Shown: positions 25,659-34,101, counted from the first letter of the stretch. The stretch is 49,525 nt of DNA from Akkermansiaceae bacterium (GCA_903888515.1 CAISTY010000277.1:1-49525); one strand, 5' to 3'. Numbers and translations are program-made. Notes: generated from the sequence alone by a model not told the origin.

Positions 25659-27524
25659 TCATTGGGGGGAGTTGGTTGGGTCGGCTTCCTGGGGCGGGCG
25701 ATAGAACTCGGCCATCTTGGCAACGAACTCGTCGATGAAGACCTGCATCAGGGCCAGCGAGTTCTTGATGCGGCCGTTGAGGTAGCTGTAGATGAAGAGC
25801 GCGGGAATCGCCACGATCAGTCCGACGACGGTGGCGAGCAGCGCGGAGGCGATGCCGGGCGCAATCGAGTTGACGTTCACCTCGCCGGATCTGGCGATGA
25901 TGGCGAAGGTGATCATGACGCCGACCACGGTTCCTAACAGGCCGACATAGGGGCCGCCGGCGATGCTGATGGTGAGGAAAACGAGGCCGTCGGAGAGCCG
26001 GTGGCTTTCATGGACGAGCCCGGCATCGAGGCTGGCGCGGATGGCCTGGATGGAACGACCGGCGAGTCCCTGGACGCGGTTGTTGTCCTTGTCGAGACGA
26101 TGACGGATTTCCTCGGAACCTATCCGATAGATATGGAACAACGGGGACTTTTCGATCAGGCCTTGGTCGGCGGGATCGATCTGGCCGCCGAGGCTGCTGA
26201 CGCTGGAAGTGTCGTCCGGGTTGAGGGCGGTAAGGTCGGTGGAGAGGGATTGCCACCGCTTGAGAAAAACCCTGGTGCCTTTCTCTATCGAGTTCAGATA
26301 GATGAACTTGCGGATGGCTACGCTCCAGCCGATGACGATCATGACGGCGCAGATTCCCACCGCGATCCAACCGTCGAACATCATGTTGCCGGCGATGTCG
26401 CGAAAGAGCGACAGGTGCTCCATGAATTTGCTTTGCTCTTCGGTGCCTTCGCCTTCGACCGCGGAAAGCGAAAGCGCGCGCTGGGCGGCATCGCTTGTGC
26501 CCTGATTGACCGCTGCGAGTTGGACCCAAGCGGCGGAGCGAGCGGTGGCGGAGATGGAAAACTCGTCGAGTTCGCCGGTGAACAGGCTGGTGCCGGGGGC
26601 TTCGGTGGCGGCTCCGCCGAGCGTGACCGGGGTGGTGAGCGCGGGGAGGCTGCCGTCGAGGCTGGCATAGGGGGTGCCGTTGAGGAAAAGCCGGAGGGTA
26701 TTGCCGTCGGCGACGAGCGCGAGGTGGCTCCAGGTGGCTGCGGCGATGGGTGCGCCGGGCTGGCTGCGGACATCGGCCAATTGAATGACCGGCACACCAT
26801 TGTCTAACAGAAGGCGCAGCGAAGTGTTGCCATCGGCGCGGCTGCAAATAACGGCGTTTTCCTGAAGCGCGCTTGGTTTGATCCAGGTGGCAATCGTGAG
26901 GGATTGTCCTTGTTTCCATTCCAGCGATTTGGAGTTCGGGATGCGGATCGGCTCGGCTCCTAACAACCTCAGCCCGCTGCCGATAGGCGCGCTTCCGGCG
27001 GTGGCGCCGGCGTTTTCCGCGTTGTTGCCGTTGGCGGTGGAATCCACCGGCGCTCTGGCACGCTCGGAGAAGTGATAGACCAGGGTGGTGTCGCCGTCGA
27101 AGGCCTCGGTGGGTTTCGCGGCCGCCGGCATGGCGGGATCCGTGTTGCCGAAATAAACGTGGAAGGTTTCCTTGGCAGCGGGTTTCACCTCGGGCAGCCT
27201 GACCCAAACGAAGGCTTCATTGAGCAGGTTGTCATAACTCTCGATCTGGTGCGGCAGGATGGTCTTGCCATCGGCCGCAATGAAGCGCAGGTCGCTGCCG
27301 TCCTCGCGGGCACCGGCAAACTGGAAATTCCCGTCGGACAGGCGGACCAGCACGGTGGCGCACCCCGCCGGTTCGCTCAGAACGGCGGCCCCGGTCCCGG
27401 TGTCGAGAGTGATTTTCTGGCGTTGCGTCCAAGCGGGATTCCACCACGCGTCCTCGGCGTGCAGCATGCCACCCATGGCTATGGCCAAAACGCCGGGGAT
27501 CAGGATCATTGAATGGTACTTCAT
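25659..27524 (-). CDS. ExbB/TolQ proton-channel protein fused to DUF2341 and LamG domains
   Basis: The 621 residues combine a large extracytoplasmic part with an ExbB core. A signal peptide (MILIPGVLAIAMGGMLHA) is followed by a DUF2341-like region (about 55-140, with FVWVRLPEVKPAAKETFHVYF cut here to FVWVRLPEV) and a LamG/concanavalin-type sandwich (about 150-345, SLTIATWIKPSALQ, GELDEFSIS). The ExbB part starts with a helix at about 383-405 (WIAVGICAVMIVIGWSVAI) and has two more in the conserved MotA/TolQ/ExbB domain (about 510-590, GLLGTVVGVMITF, SALLATVVGLIVAIPALFI). The N-terminal domains would face the periplasm and could bind a glycan or partner protein. It is the second gene of the cluster, 24 bases after tpsB. 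Confidence 0.88.
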   Translation of the reverse strand: MKYHSMILIPGVLAIAMGGMLHAEDAWWNPAWTQRQKITLDTGTGAAVLSEPAGCATVLVRLSDGNFQFAGAREDGSDLRFIAADGKTILPHQIESYDNLLNEAFVWVRLPEVKPAAKETFHVYFGNTDPAMPAAAKPTEAFDGDTTLVYHFSERARAPVDSTANGNNAENAGATAGSAPIGSGLRLLGAEPIRIPNSKSLEWKQGQSLTIATWIKPSALQENAVICSRADGNTSLRLLLDNGVPVIQLADVRSQPGAPIAAATWSHLALVADGNTLRLFLNGTPYASLDGSLPALTTPVTLGGAATEAPGTSLFTGELDEFSISATARSAAWVQLAAVNQGTSDAAQRALSLSAVEGEGTEEQSKFMEHLSLFRDIAGNMMFDGWIAVGICAVMIVIGWSVAIRKFIYLNSIEKGTRVFLKRWQSLSTDLTALNPDDTSSVSSLGGQIDPADQGLIEKSPLFHIYRIGSEEIRHRLDKDNNRVQGLAGRSIQAIRASLDAGLVHESHRLSDGLVFLTISIAGGPYVGLLGTVVGVMITFAIIARSGEVNVNSIAPGIASALLATVVGLIVAIPALFIYSYLNGRIKNSLALMQVFIDEFVAKMAEFYRPPQEADPTNSPQ

Positions 27525-27548
27525 GGGAGGAGGACAGGGAAAATAGTG

Positions 27549-29153
27549 TTAGAAATCGGCCCAGCCGCGGAAAGAAATCCGGATGTCACCTGCTTGCGCG
27601 TCGATCTGGTCGATGAGAGGCACGGCGACATCCAGCGAGCCGTTGTAATGGTTCAAAACCTTGAGGCGGGTGCCGACACCGACACTGGCGAAGCTATAGC
27701 GTTGTTGTTGGCCGGGCAGTGGGTCGTGTATGCCCAGCACTCCGGCGTCGGCAAACACATGGAACCGCCACTCCGCTTCGCGCTGGCCGTTCTTGTTAGG
27801 TACGCCGATCAGCGATGGGCTGCGGTATTCCACGGTGCCAAAAATCGCGTTGTCACCAAGCGCGGTGCCTTCAAGGTAGCCGCGGGCACTGTCGAGTCCA
27901 CCACCGGCGAATTGCTCGCCGTTGACGAGCGGCTGGCTGGCGAGCTGGCCCTGGATTTTTCCGAAAACCTGCGAGCCTCCCTTGAGGTCGCGGGTGTGGG
28001 CCAGGTCGCTGCGGATATAGACATAACTGCCGTCCGCGTTGTAGCGCTTGTTAGAGTAATCCAGTTGGCTGCTGCCCAAACCGCGCAGGTGGAAATTAAG
28101 CGTGCTGTTCCATTCGGTGAAACGGTTGTCCGCCATCCAGGCGGCCCCGTAGTTCGCACTGAGCGGGTAATATTGGATCGGCGAGGAAATCGTGTCACTT
28201 CCGATCACGATGTCCTCCTTGAAATTCTTGTAATCGAGGCCGATGCTGAAGTTTTGATAGAACGACGCCGTCGTCGGCAGGTCATAGAGTGCGCGGATGC
28301 CGAGGATGTTGCCGTTGCCGCCGACTGCGGCGCCACCCAGCGTGGAGACGTTGCTGTTTTGCTTGGTGCCTTGGATCATCAGGCTGACACGGTCCGAAAC
28401 CCGGGCGAGGTAGTAGCCCCCAAAAACCACGGCGTCGTCCAGTTTCTCCGGCGCGATCTGGAAACTCAGCCCGCCAGTGTGGCCTTTCTGGAAAAGATTG
28501 CCATATCTAAGCGAACCATTGAGCCGCAACTTCGTGGTGTCGGGACTGTTGCGGTTGTTCAATTCAAGCGACCCGTGCAACGGATGTTCATCCTCCACGT
28601 TCAGGTCGATGTCCACCGTGCCCGGCTCCGTACCGGCACGCAGTACCGGAGTCACCCGACGGTCCGCCAATCGGTTGAGCCCGACGATCTCCTTGCTGAC
28701 TTTGTTCATGTCCGGCACATTGCCTTCGGCCAGCGATGGGACTTCACTCTTGATCTTGCTCGGCAAAAAGAACCGCGCGCCGTGGACCCGCAGGCGGCCG
28801 ACCTTGCCCTCGACCACCTCCAAACGAACCACCCCGCGCCGCGGGTCCTGCGGCGGGACAAACACCGACACCGTCTGCCAGCCCTTGTCGTGATAGACCT
28901 TCTCCAGAGCCACCCGTGCCTGCTCGACGTCGTCGGGAGTCCTGCCCGGTCCGAGAAACGGATAGACCGCCTCCTCAACCTCCAGGTTGTTCAGGCGTTT
29001 GGCACCTTCCACGCGATACTCGCGGATGTAGAAATTGGTGATTTCCGCAGCCGTCACGACCTGGGAAACCATTGCGAGACACAGGTAAAGCAAGGCCACG
29101 TGCCATGTCACGAGCTGCAACACATAGTCGGCAATTGCTTTGAAATAGATCAT
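27549..29153 (-). CDS. TpsB outer-membrane transporter (ShlB/FhaC/HecB family)
   Basis: The 534 residues have a signal sequence (about 15-38), POTRA-type periplasmic repeats (about 40-190, with EYRVEGAKRLNN, DDVEQARVALEKVYHDKGW, VVRLEVVEGKVGRLRVHGA) and a 16-strand-type barrel after about 200. The barrel includes a SARGYLEG sequence that matches the VRGY loop motif of the Omp85/TpsB superfamily, and it ends in Phe (RISFRGWADF). Such proteins export a single TpsA partner across the outer membrane; the obvious partner is the exoprotein at 10118-21676. It is the first gene of the cluster, and an operator-like palindrome lies about 70 bases upstream. TpsB proteins are normally not TonB-energised, which makes the following exbB-exbD-tonB genes notable. 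Confidence 0.9.
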   Translation of the reverse strand: MIYFKAIADYVLQLVTWHVALLYLCLAMVSQVVTAAEITNFYIREYRVEGAKRLNNLEVEEAVYPFLGPGRTPDDVEQARVALEKVYHDKGWQTVSVFVPPQDPRRGVVRLEVVEGKVGRLRVHGARFFLPSKIKSEVPSLAEGNVPDMNKVSKEIVGLNRLADRRVTPVLRAGTEPGTVDIDLNVEDEHPLHGSLELNNRNSPDTTKLRLNGSLRYGNLFQKGHTGGLSFQIAPEKLDDAVVFGGYYLARVSDRVSLMIQGTKQNSNVSTLGGAAVGGNGNILGIRALYDLPTTASFYQNFSIGLDYKNFKEDIVIGSDTISSPIQYYPLSANYGAAWMADNRFTEWNSTLNFHLRGLGSSQLDYSNKRYNADGSYVYIRSDLAHTRDLKGGSQVFGKIQGQLASQPLVNGEQFAGGGLDSARGYLEGTALGDNAIFGTVEYRSPSLIGVPNKNGQREAEWRFHVFADAGVLGIHDPLPGQQQRYSFASVGVGTRLKVLNHYNGSLDVAVPLIDQIDAQAGDIRISFRGWADF

Positions 29154-29222
29154 ACCAGCGGCCTGAAATCAGCGCCGCCCCCAACATCCGCCAGTCAGTC
29201 TCTCCGCAGCAAGGGCATGACT

Positions 29223-29239
29223 GTGACGATCTTGTCACA
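29223..29239. promoter_or_regulatory. Operator-like palindrome GTGAC-N6-GTCACA (site 4)
   Basis: GTGAC (29223-29227), GATCTT, GTCACA (29234-29239), with the outer T giving TGTGAC/GTCACA. It lies 70 bases upstream of the tpsB start at 29153, in the 129-base gap after the TauE/SafE gene, and is the likely control site of the secretion cluster. Confidence 0.65.
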
Positions 29240-29282
29240 GACGCCGGAACTTTGCCTGCATGTTCCGTATTTCTGGCAGACT

Positions 29283-30014
29283 TCACCAAAACAACAAGCG
29301 CATGCCCGCCAGCGTGGAGAAAACCACGATCATCCATTCGAATGCGGCCTGCGGCACATGCCGGATCATCCATTTCCCGCCGAAGATCCCGAGTACCACC
29401 CCCGGCAACAGGAGGGCGTTCTCCCACAGACTCTCCCGGGTGATCAGCGCCAAACGCGCGTTGAGCGGCACCTTGACCAGATTGATCAGCAGGAAAAACC
29501 TCGCGCCTATCCCGATGAGTTCCATTTTTGGCACCTTGCGTGCCGTTAGATAGAGCTGGATCACCGGCCCCGCCGCGTTGGCCAGCATCGTCGCAAAACC
29601 TCCCAACACTCCCGCCCCCAAACCGAATCCCTGCGATGCCACCCAGCGGTCGAACACCTCCGGATGCCAGCGCCGGCTCACCTGCAAAGCCACCATCAAC
29701 AAAACACAAGCACCGATGACCCGCCGTGCCATGGCATCTGGAATCCAGCCCAGCATCCACCAACCGATTGCCAGCCCCGCCAAAGTTGGCCCTAACAAGC
29801 GCCACACCGGTCGCCACGATCCGTGTTTCAGAAACGCCGGATAGGCCATCAAGTCCGCCGCGATCAACAGCGGCAGGGCCAGGCCCACCGACGCCTTCGC
29901 CCCATACAAATCGGCTAACAGAAACACCGACACCATCGAAATGCCGCTGAACCCCGACTTGGACAAGCCGATGCAAAACGCCGCCAACAGTGCCATCAGG
30001 TAAAACACCGACAT
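29283..30014 (-). CDS. TauE/SafE (TSUP) family permease
   Basis: The 243 residues from the ATG at 30014 (MSVFYLMALLAAFCIGL) form about seven to eight hydrophobic helices, including LALPLLIAADLMAYPAFL, IGWWMLGWIP and a final FEWMIVVFSTLAGMRLLFW. The GLSKSGFSGI stretch near the N-terminus is typical of sulfite/organosulfonate exporters of the TSUP family. The frame is open further upstream to 30113, but those residues are not membrane-like and the chosen start follows a GGCGGCGGG stretch. Substrate is unknown. It is divergent from creB and its promoter shares the region with the cre-tags. An ATG at 30029 is an alternative start. Confidence 0.85.
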   Translation of the reverse strand: MSVFYLMALLAAFCIGLSKSGFSGISMVSVFLLADLYGAKASVGLALPLLIAADLMAYPAFLKHGSWRPVWRLLGPTLAGLAIGWWMLGWIPDAMARRVIGACVLLMVALQVSRRWHPEVFDRWVASQGFGLGAGVLGGFATMLANAAGPVIQLYLTARKVPKMELIGIGARFFLLINLVKVPLNARLALITRESLWENALLLPGVVLGIFGGKWMIRHVPQAAFEWMIVVFSTLAGMRLLFW

Positions 30015-30145
30015 CCCGCCGCCATCCATCCGTGGATCCTCCACAACCAGCAAGAACAAAGCCACTTTTGTGAATTTCCGACCGCTGACACCGTAATCCC
30101 GGACAGGTGCCACTCATGTGGGTTGCCGGCATGCTCCGCTGCGAT

Positions 30146-30172
30146 TTCACGATTTCTTCATTGGCATTTCAC
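30146..30172 (+). promoter_or_regulatory. CreB-binding array (cre-tag): TTCAC-N6-TTCAT-N6-TTCAC
   Basis: Three half-sites at 30146-30150, 30157-30161 and 30168-30172 are spaced exactly 11 bases apart, one mismatch in the middle copy. The known cre-tag is TTCAC-N6-TTCAC. It lies 22-49 bases upstream of the creB start at 30195, where CreB could control its own gene; the divergent permease gene could also respond. Confidence 0.7.
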
Positions 30173-30194
30173 GGAGACCGGTTGAAATCCCCGC

Positions 30195-30929
30195 ATGCCC
30201 CGCGTCCTCCTGGTTGAAGATGAGCCTGCCATCGCCGATACCTTGGTCTATGCGCTCGAAACCGAATGCTTTACCGTGACCCACGCATTGACAGGCACCG
30301 ACGCCCTCGCCGCTGCAGCCCGCGAACCCCATGATTGCGCCATCCTCGACATCGGCCTGCCGGACATGACCGGCCTCGATGTCTGCCGCCGCTTGCGTGA
30401 AACCTCACCCATTCCCGTGTTGTTTCTCACCGCCCGCAATACCGAAGTGGACCGCATCCTCGGCCTCGAACTCGGCGGTGACGACTACGTGACCAAACCG
30501 TTCTCGCCGCGTGAAATCGTCGCCCGCGTCCGCGCCATCCTCCGACGCACGGGCCATGTGCGGCAATCATTCCCGTCCGCTCCAACCACTACAAACCTGC
30601 CTCACAAACCCGCACCCGCCGCCGGTCTCCACCACGATGCCTCGGCCATGCGCATCCACCTTGATGCCACCACGCTCGATCTAACAGCACACGAATACAA
30701 GCTCCTGCTGGTTCTCATGGAGCAACCCGGGCGCGTCTTCACCCGCGACCAGTTGCTCGACCACGCATGGGAGGATCCCGGCGCGGTGACCGACCGCACC
30801 GTGGACGCGCACATCAAGTCGATCCGCGCCAAACTGCGTGCCGCATGCCCCGGCGCGGAAAACATGATTGAGACCCGCCGCGGCATCGGCTATTCACTCC
30901 AGCCGCAAATCCATCCCGCAAGAAAGTAA
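30195..30929 (+). CDS. creB: CreB-type response regulator
   Basis: The 244 residues have a receiver domain with VEDEPAIADTLVY, the phosphoacceptor Asp52 (ILDIGLPD) and Lys101 (VTKPFSPRE), and a winged-helix domain with LTAHEYKLLLVLM, DRTVDAHIKSIRAKLR and RRGIGYSL. Phrases such as GIADTLVY-like IADTLVYAL and LPVLFLTAR-like IPVLFLTARNTEVDRILGL match CreB of enterobacteria closely. A linker of about 35 residues between domains is longer than usual (HVRQSFPSAPTTT). It is followed after 33 bases by its kinase. CreBC governs carbon-source-linked and stress genes in enterobacteria; its targets here are unknown. Confidence 0.88.
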   Translation: MPRVLLVEDEPAIADTLVYALETECFTVTHALTGTDALAAAAREPHDCAILDIGLPDMTGLDVCRRLRETSPIPVLFLTARNTEVDRILGLELGGDDYVTKPFSPREIVARVRAILRRTGHVRQSFPSAPTTTNLPHKPAPAAGLHHDASAMRIHLDATTLDLTAHEYKLLLVLMEQPGRVFTRDQLLDHAWEDPGAVTDRTVDAHIKSIRAKLRAACPGAENMIETRRGIGYSLQPQIHPARK

Positions 30930-30962
30930 CGACTCAGGCCAACAGGTCATCTCCAGAATTCC

Positions 30963-32405
30963 ATGCGCTTCACCCGGGTCACCCTGTTTTTCATCGCAGG
31001 CATCATCACTCTCGGCTTCTATCAGCTTGCGCGGAATTTCCTCGCGGAGGTCGAACCGCAAACCTTCCAAGCCACCGAAGAGATGATGGTGGACACCGCC
31101 AATCTGCTCGCGGAACTGGTGACGGCGGACTTGCGGGAAGACGGCTTTGAGCCGGCGGACCTGCGCCAGGCGTTCGACCGCGCCCATGCCCGCAGATTCG
31201 ACTCCCTCATCTTCGACCACCTGAAACACCAGGTCGGTATCAACGCCTATCTCACCGATACCAAGGGTTTCGTCCTGTTCGATTCCGACGGCGGCCGCCG
31301 CGAAGGACGGGACTACTCCAAAAAACGCGACGTGTCACTCACGTTGTCCGGCCGCTACGGCGCACGTAGTAGCCGGGAAAACCCGGATGATGCATCCACC
31401 TCGGTGTTATATGTCGCGGCCCTCGTCGGGGATTCCACACGGCCGCTGGGAGTCCTGACGGTTTACAAACCCCAACTCGATGTGATGCCGCTGGTGCGCG
31501 AACGACGCCGCATCATCTATACCGCCTGCGGCCTGATCGGCAGTGGCATCATCTTCCTGATCGGCGCGGTTTTCCTCTGGCTGTTCCACCCGCTCGGAAA
31601 AATCACCGAGTACGCCCGCGCCATCGAACGCGGCGAAAGACCCGCCAAACCCAAAATCGGCATCGGCCGCGAAGTCAATACCCTGGCCCGCGCGCTGGAT
31701 TCAATGCGCGACGCGCTGGAAGGACGCGGCTATGTGGAACGCTATATCCAAACGCTCACCCACGAAATGAAAAGCCCGCTCGCCGCCATCCGCGGCGCGG
31801 CCGAGTTGCTCAACGAGGAGATGCCCGCCACAACCCGCCAACGCTTCCTCTCTAACATCCTCGCGGAAACCGCCCGCAGTGACCGCCTGATCAACCGCCT
31901 GTTAGAGCTTTCCGCGATCGAAAGCCGCTCCCGCCTCGACCAACCCGCTGAAATCGACTTCCATGTGGTCGTCGCCCGTGCCATCGATCAGGCCCGGCCA
32001 CTCGCCGAAATCGCCGGCGTCAATCTCGAACTGGAACTCCCGCCCACTCCCCTCCCCGTCCGCGGCGACGCGTTCATCCTGCGTGCCGCCGTGACCAATC
32101 TGCTGGAAAACGCGATCGATTTCTCGCCGCGCGGGAGCGTGGTCCCAATCACTCTAACAGTTCATGGCGGCATGCTGGAACTCACCATCCGCGATCACGG
32201 CCCGGGTATCCCGGACTACGCCCGGGAAAAGGTTTTCGAGCGGTTCTATTCGTTGCGCCATCCGGGGTCCGGCCGCAAAGGCACAGGCCTCGGCCTGCCG
32301 CTGGTGCGCGAGGCCGCCGAACTCCACGGTGGCTCCATCACCCTCGAACCCGGCTCCCCCGATGGCGGTACCGTGGCCAAGTGGATCATGCCGCTCATGC
32401 ATTGA
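30963..32405 (+). CDS. creC: CreC-type sensor histidine kinase
   Basis: The 480 residues show two transmembrane helices (about 7-24 and 184-208) around a periplasmic sensor domain of about 160 residues (with LTDTKGFVLFDSDGG and SGRYGARSSRENPDD, both close to CreC). A HAMP-like linker follows, then the phosphoacceptor His267 (LTHEMKSPLAAIRGAAELL) and an ATPase domain with NLLENAIDFSP, RDHGPGIPDYA, FERFYSL and GTGLGLPLV. All catalytic boxes are intact, unlike in the kinase at 524-1255. It forms an operon with creB. The usual third gene, creD, is not found downstream. Confidence 0.9.
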   Translation: MRFTRVTLFFIAGIITLGFYQLARNFLAEVEPQTFQATEEMMVDTANLLAELVTADLREDGFEPADLRQAFDRAHARRFDSLIFDHLKHQVGINAYLTDTKGFVLFDSDGGRREGRDYSKKRDVSLTLSGRYGARSSRENPDDASTSVLYVAALVGDSTRPLGVLTVYKPQLDVMPLVRERRRIIYTACGLIGSGIIFLIGAVFLWLFHPLGKITEYARAIERGERPAKPKIGIGREVNTLARALDSMRDALEGRGYVERYIQTLTHEMKSPLAAIRGAAELLNEEMPATTRQRFLSNILAETARSDRLINRLLELSAIESRSRLDQPAEIDFHVVVARAIDQARPLAEIAGVNLELELPPTPLPVRGDAFILRAAVTNLLENAIDFSPRGSVVPITLTVHGGMLELTIRDHGPGIPDYAREKVFERFYSLRHPGSGRKGTGLGLPLVREAAELHGGSITLEPGSPDGGTVAKWIMPLMH

Positions 32406-32450
32406 ATCATTACCCTCGACCCGCCCGCCAATTTGTTGGTAGCGTCTTTC

Positions 32451-33233
32451 ATGCGCACGAAAAAACCCGCAGTGGTCCAACAGGCGGCTTCCGGAAAAAA
32501 GGCGGCATCAGACGTCCAGCCGGCGAAGGTTGCCGCCAAGTCCCCCACCCCGTTGACAACTTCATCCCGCGCGGCGTCACCTGCGCCGGACCTGTTGCTG
32601 GTCTGCCTGCAGGATCCGTTCGATGCGGTGGGCGATTCCAGCACCATCGTCCGCAGCGAGGTGCCTGCAGCGGACGGCAATGCCGCGCATTCATGGACCC
32701 TCGAGGCAGTGATGGAAATGAACCCTCCCCGCTTTTTCGAAGGCTGGGCCACGCGTGGCCACTTCACGCTCGATCTCAGCGTCAACGCCACCGTGTCCCC
32801 ACAGGCGGGAACATGGAGCGACACGCTCCGCACCACCTCGGGCAGCGGCAACTGCCGCGTTCCCATAACCCGGGATTCTAACAACAAGGTGCGCTTCCCG
32901 CTCGCGTCAGCCGTCCGGCACGCGACGGAGAAACCCATGCCCTTGCTCGCCAAACAGCGTTTTCTCAACGCCGACATCGCCATCGAACTCAACGGCACGT
33001 CGGGTCTGAGCGCGGGCGCTGTGGCGGTCGTATCCAGCAGAAACTGGACGCGCCTGATTGCGGGTACCAACGCAGCCACCCAAGGCTTGGCCTTCGATGG
33101 CAAGTGGCGCAATCACCTCGATGAGAATGATGGTGCCTCGACCGTGCCGGGCGCATGGGCCTTCGCAGTGATGTCCCGGGCGGACTATGAAAAGCTCTGC
33201 ACCCAGCACGAATGGACACCGTATATTCTGTGA
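32451..33233 (+). CDS. Hypothetical protein downstream of creC
   Basis: The 260 residues start at the ATG at 32451 (MRTKKPAVVQQAA), 45 bases after creC. The N-terminal 45 residues are Lys/Ala/Pro-rich and disordered. The rest looks folded, with segments DLLLVCLQDPFDAVG, GHFTLDLSVNATVSP, ADIAIELNGTSGLSAG and AFAVMSRADYEKL. There is no signal peptide or membrane segment. I do not recognise a family. It may belong to the creBC transcript. It ends convergently 10 bases from the stop of the ThuA-like gene. Confidence 0.7.
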   Translation: MRTKKPAVVQQAASGKKAASDVQPAKVAAKSPTPLTTSSRAASPAPDLLLVCLQDPFDAVGDSSTIVRSEVPAADGNAAHSWTLEAVMEMNPPRFFEGWATRGHFTLDLSVNATVSPQAGTWSDTLRTTSGSGNCRVPITRDSNNKVRFPLASAVRHATEKPMPLLAKQRFLNADIAIELNGTSGLSAGAVAVVSSRNWTRLIAGTNAATQGLAFDGKWRNHLDENDGASTVPGAWAFAVMSRADYEKLCTQHEWTPYIL

Positions 33234-33243
33234 ATCCGGCGTG

Positions 33244-34101
33244 TTAGGGTTTCGGCGTGGCGTCGGCTGCCAGGTCTCCAAGCGCATACTGGATGCCATC
33301 AAGGTTGAACTGTAGGATGGCGGGTTCCTGAAAGACATTCTTCTCGTGGCCGAGCGAACAATAGAAAACACGACCCTCGCCTTCCTTCCTGATCCAGGCG
33401 ACCGCGAAATCCTTGTCGGCGCGCTTGCCTTTGTTAGCAGTGGCCGGGTCGGTGAGGTCAAGGCTCAGCAGAACGCGGCAGTTGGCACGGCTATATGGTT
33501 CTTTCATTTCGTAAATCTCGTCCTGAAGCTTGAAGCCTTTGCCACCAAACGCCTTGGCAAGGACGTGGTTCGGTTCGTCGATTCTGAACGCCCATGTCCC
33601 TCCCCCACCCCACGGATGGCCATTGAACAGGGCTCCTAACATCTTGGCGCCGTCGGGCCAGGTATAGAAGTTGTCGGTCGCGGCGTGGATGCCGATGAGA
33701 CCTTTGCCACTGCGGACAAAGGCAATGAGCGCTTGCTGCTGCGCGTCGGAGAGCTTCAGTCGGGTGGTGTTGTTGAGGACGACGGCGTCGTATTTGGCGA
33801 GGTTCGCGGCTTCTAACGAATCGTATTCGCGACTGAAGTCGGCGGTGTAGGCACCGGTCTTGGTTCCCATCATCTCGATGGCCTTGTTGCCGGCCGCGAT
33901 GCCGCCGCCGTGAAAGAACCCATCGCAACGCCAGAAGACCAGAATCTTGCGTGCTTGCTTGGGCTTGGCACTCGCCTTGGCGGGCACTGCCGCCTCGATT
34001 TTAGCGAGATCGGCGTCGGCGAGGACAGGCAGTGTCTGTGCGCCGGCGCTGATGTTGAGAACGAAGGCGACGGCGGATGTCCATAGTGTCATTAGTTTCA
34101 T
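33244..34101 (-). CDS. Secreted ThuA-like domain protein
   Basis: The 285 residues have a signal peptide (LWTSAVAFVLNISAGA) and a ThuA-type, amidotransferase-like fold: KILVFWRCDGFFHGGG near residue 53, LAKYDAVVLNNT, FVRSGKGLIGIHAATDNFY, GHPWGGGGTWAF and the C-terminal GRVFYCSLGHEKNVF. ThuA-like proteins are common in carbohydrate utilisation clusters and their reactions are often not defined. It is the last gene of the five-gene minus-strand cluster, 144 bases after the Gfo/Idh/MocA gene. Confidence 0.88.
   Translation of the reverse strand: MKLMTLWTSAVAFVLNISAGAQTLPVLADADLAKIEAAVPAKASAKPKQARKILVFWRCDGFFHGGGIAAGNKAIEMMGTKTGAYTADFSREYDSLEAANLAKYDAVVLNNTTRLKLSDAQQQALIAFVRSGKGLIGIHAATDNFYTWPDGAKMLGALFNGHPWGGGGTWAFRIDEPNHVLAKAFGGKGFKLQDEIYEMKEPYSRANCRVLLSLDLTDPATANKGKRADKDFAVAWIRKEGEGRVFYCSLGHEKNVFQEPAILQFNLDGIQYALGDLAADATPKP

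Noticed and set aside
27513..29549. Long plus-strand open frame of 678 codons opposite tpsB
   Set aside because: It is fully antisense to a clear TpsB gene, its product has no recognisable domains, and its composition fits a shadow of GC-rich coding DNA.
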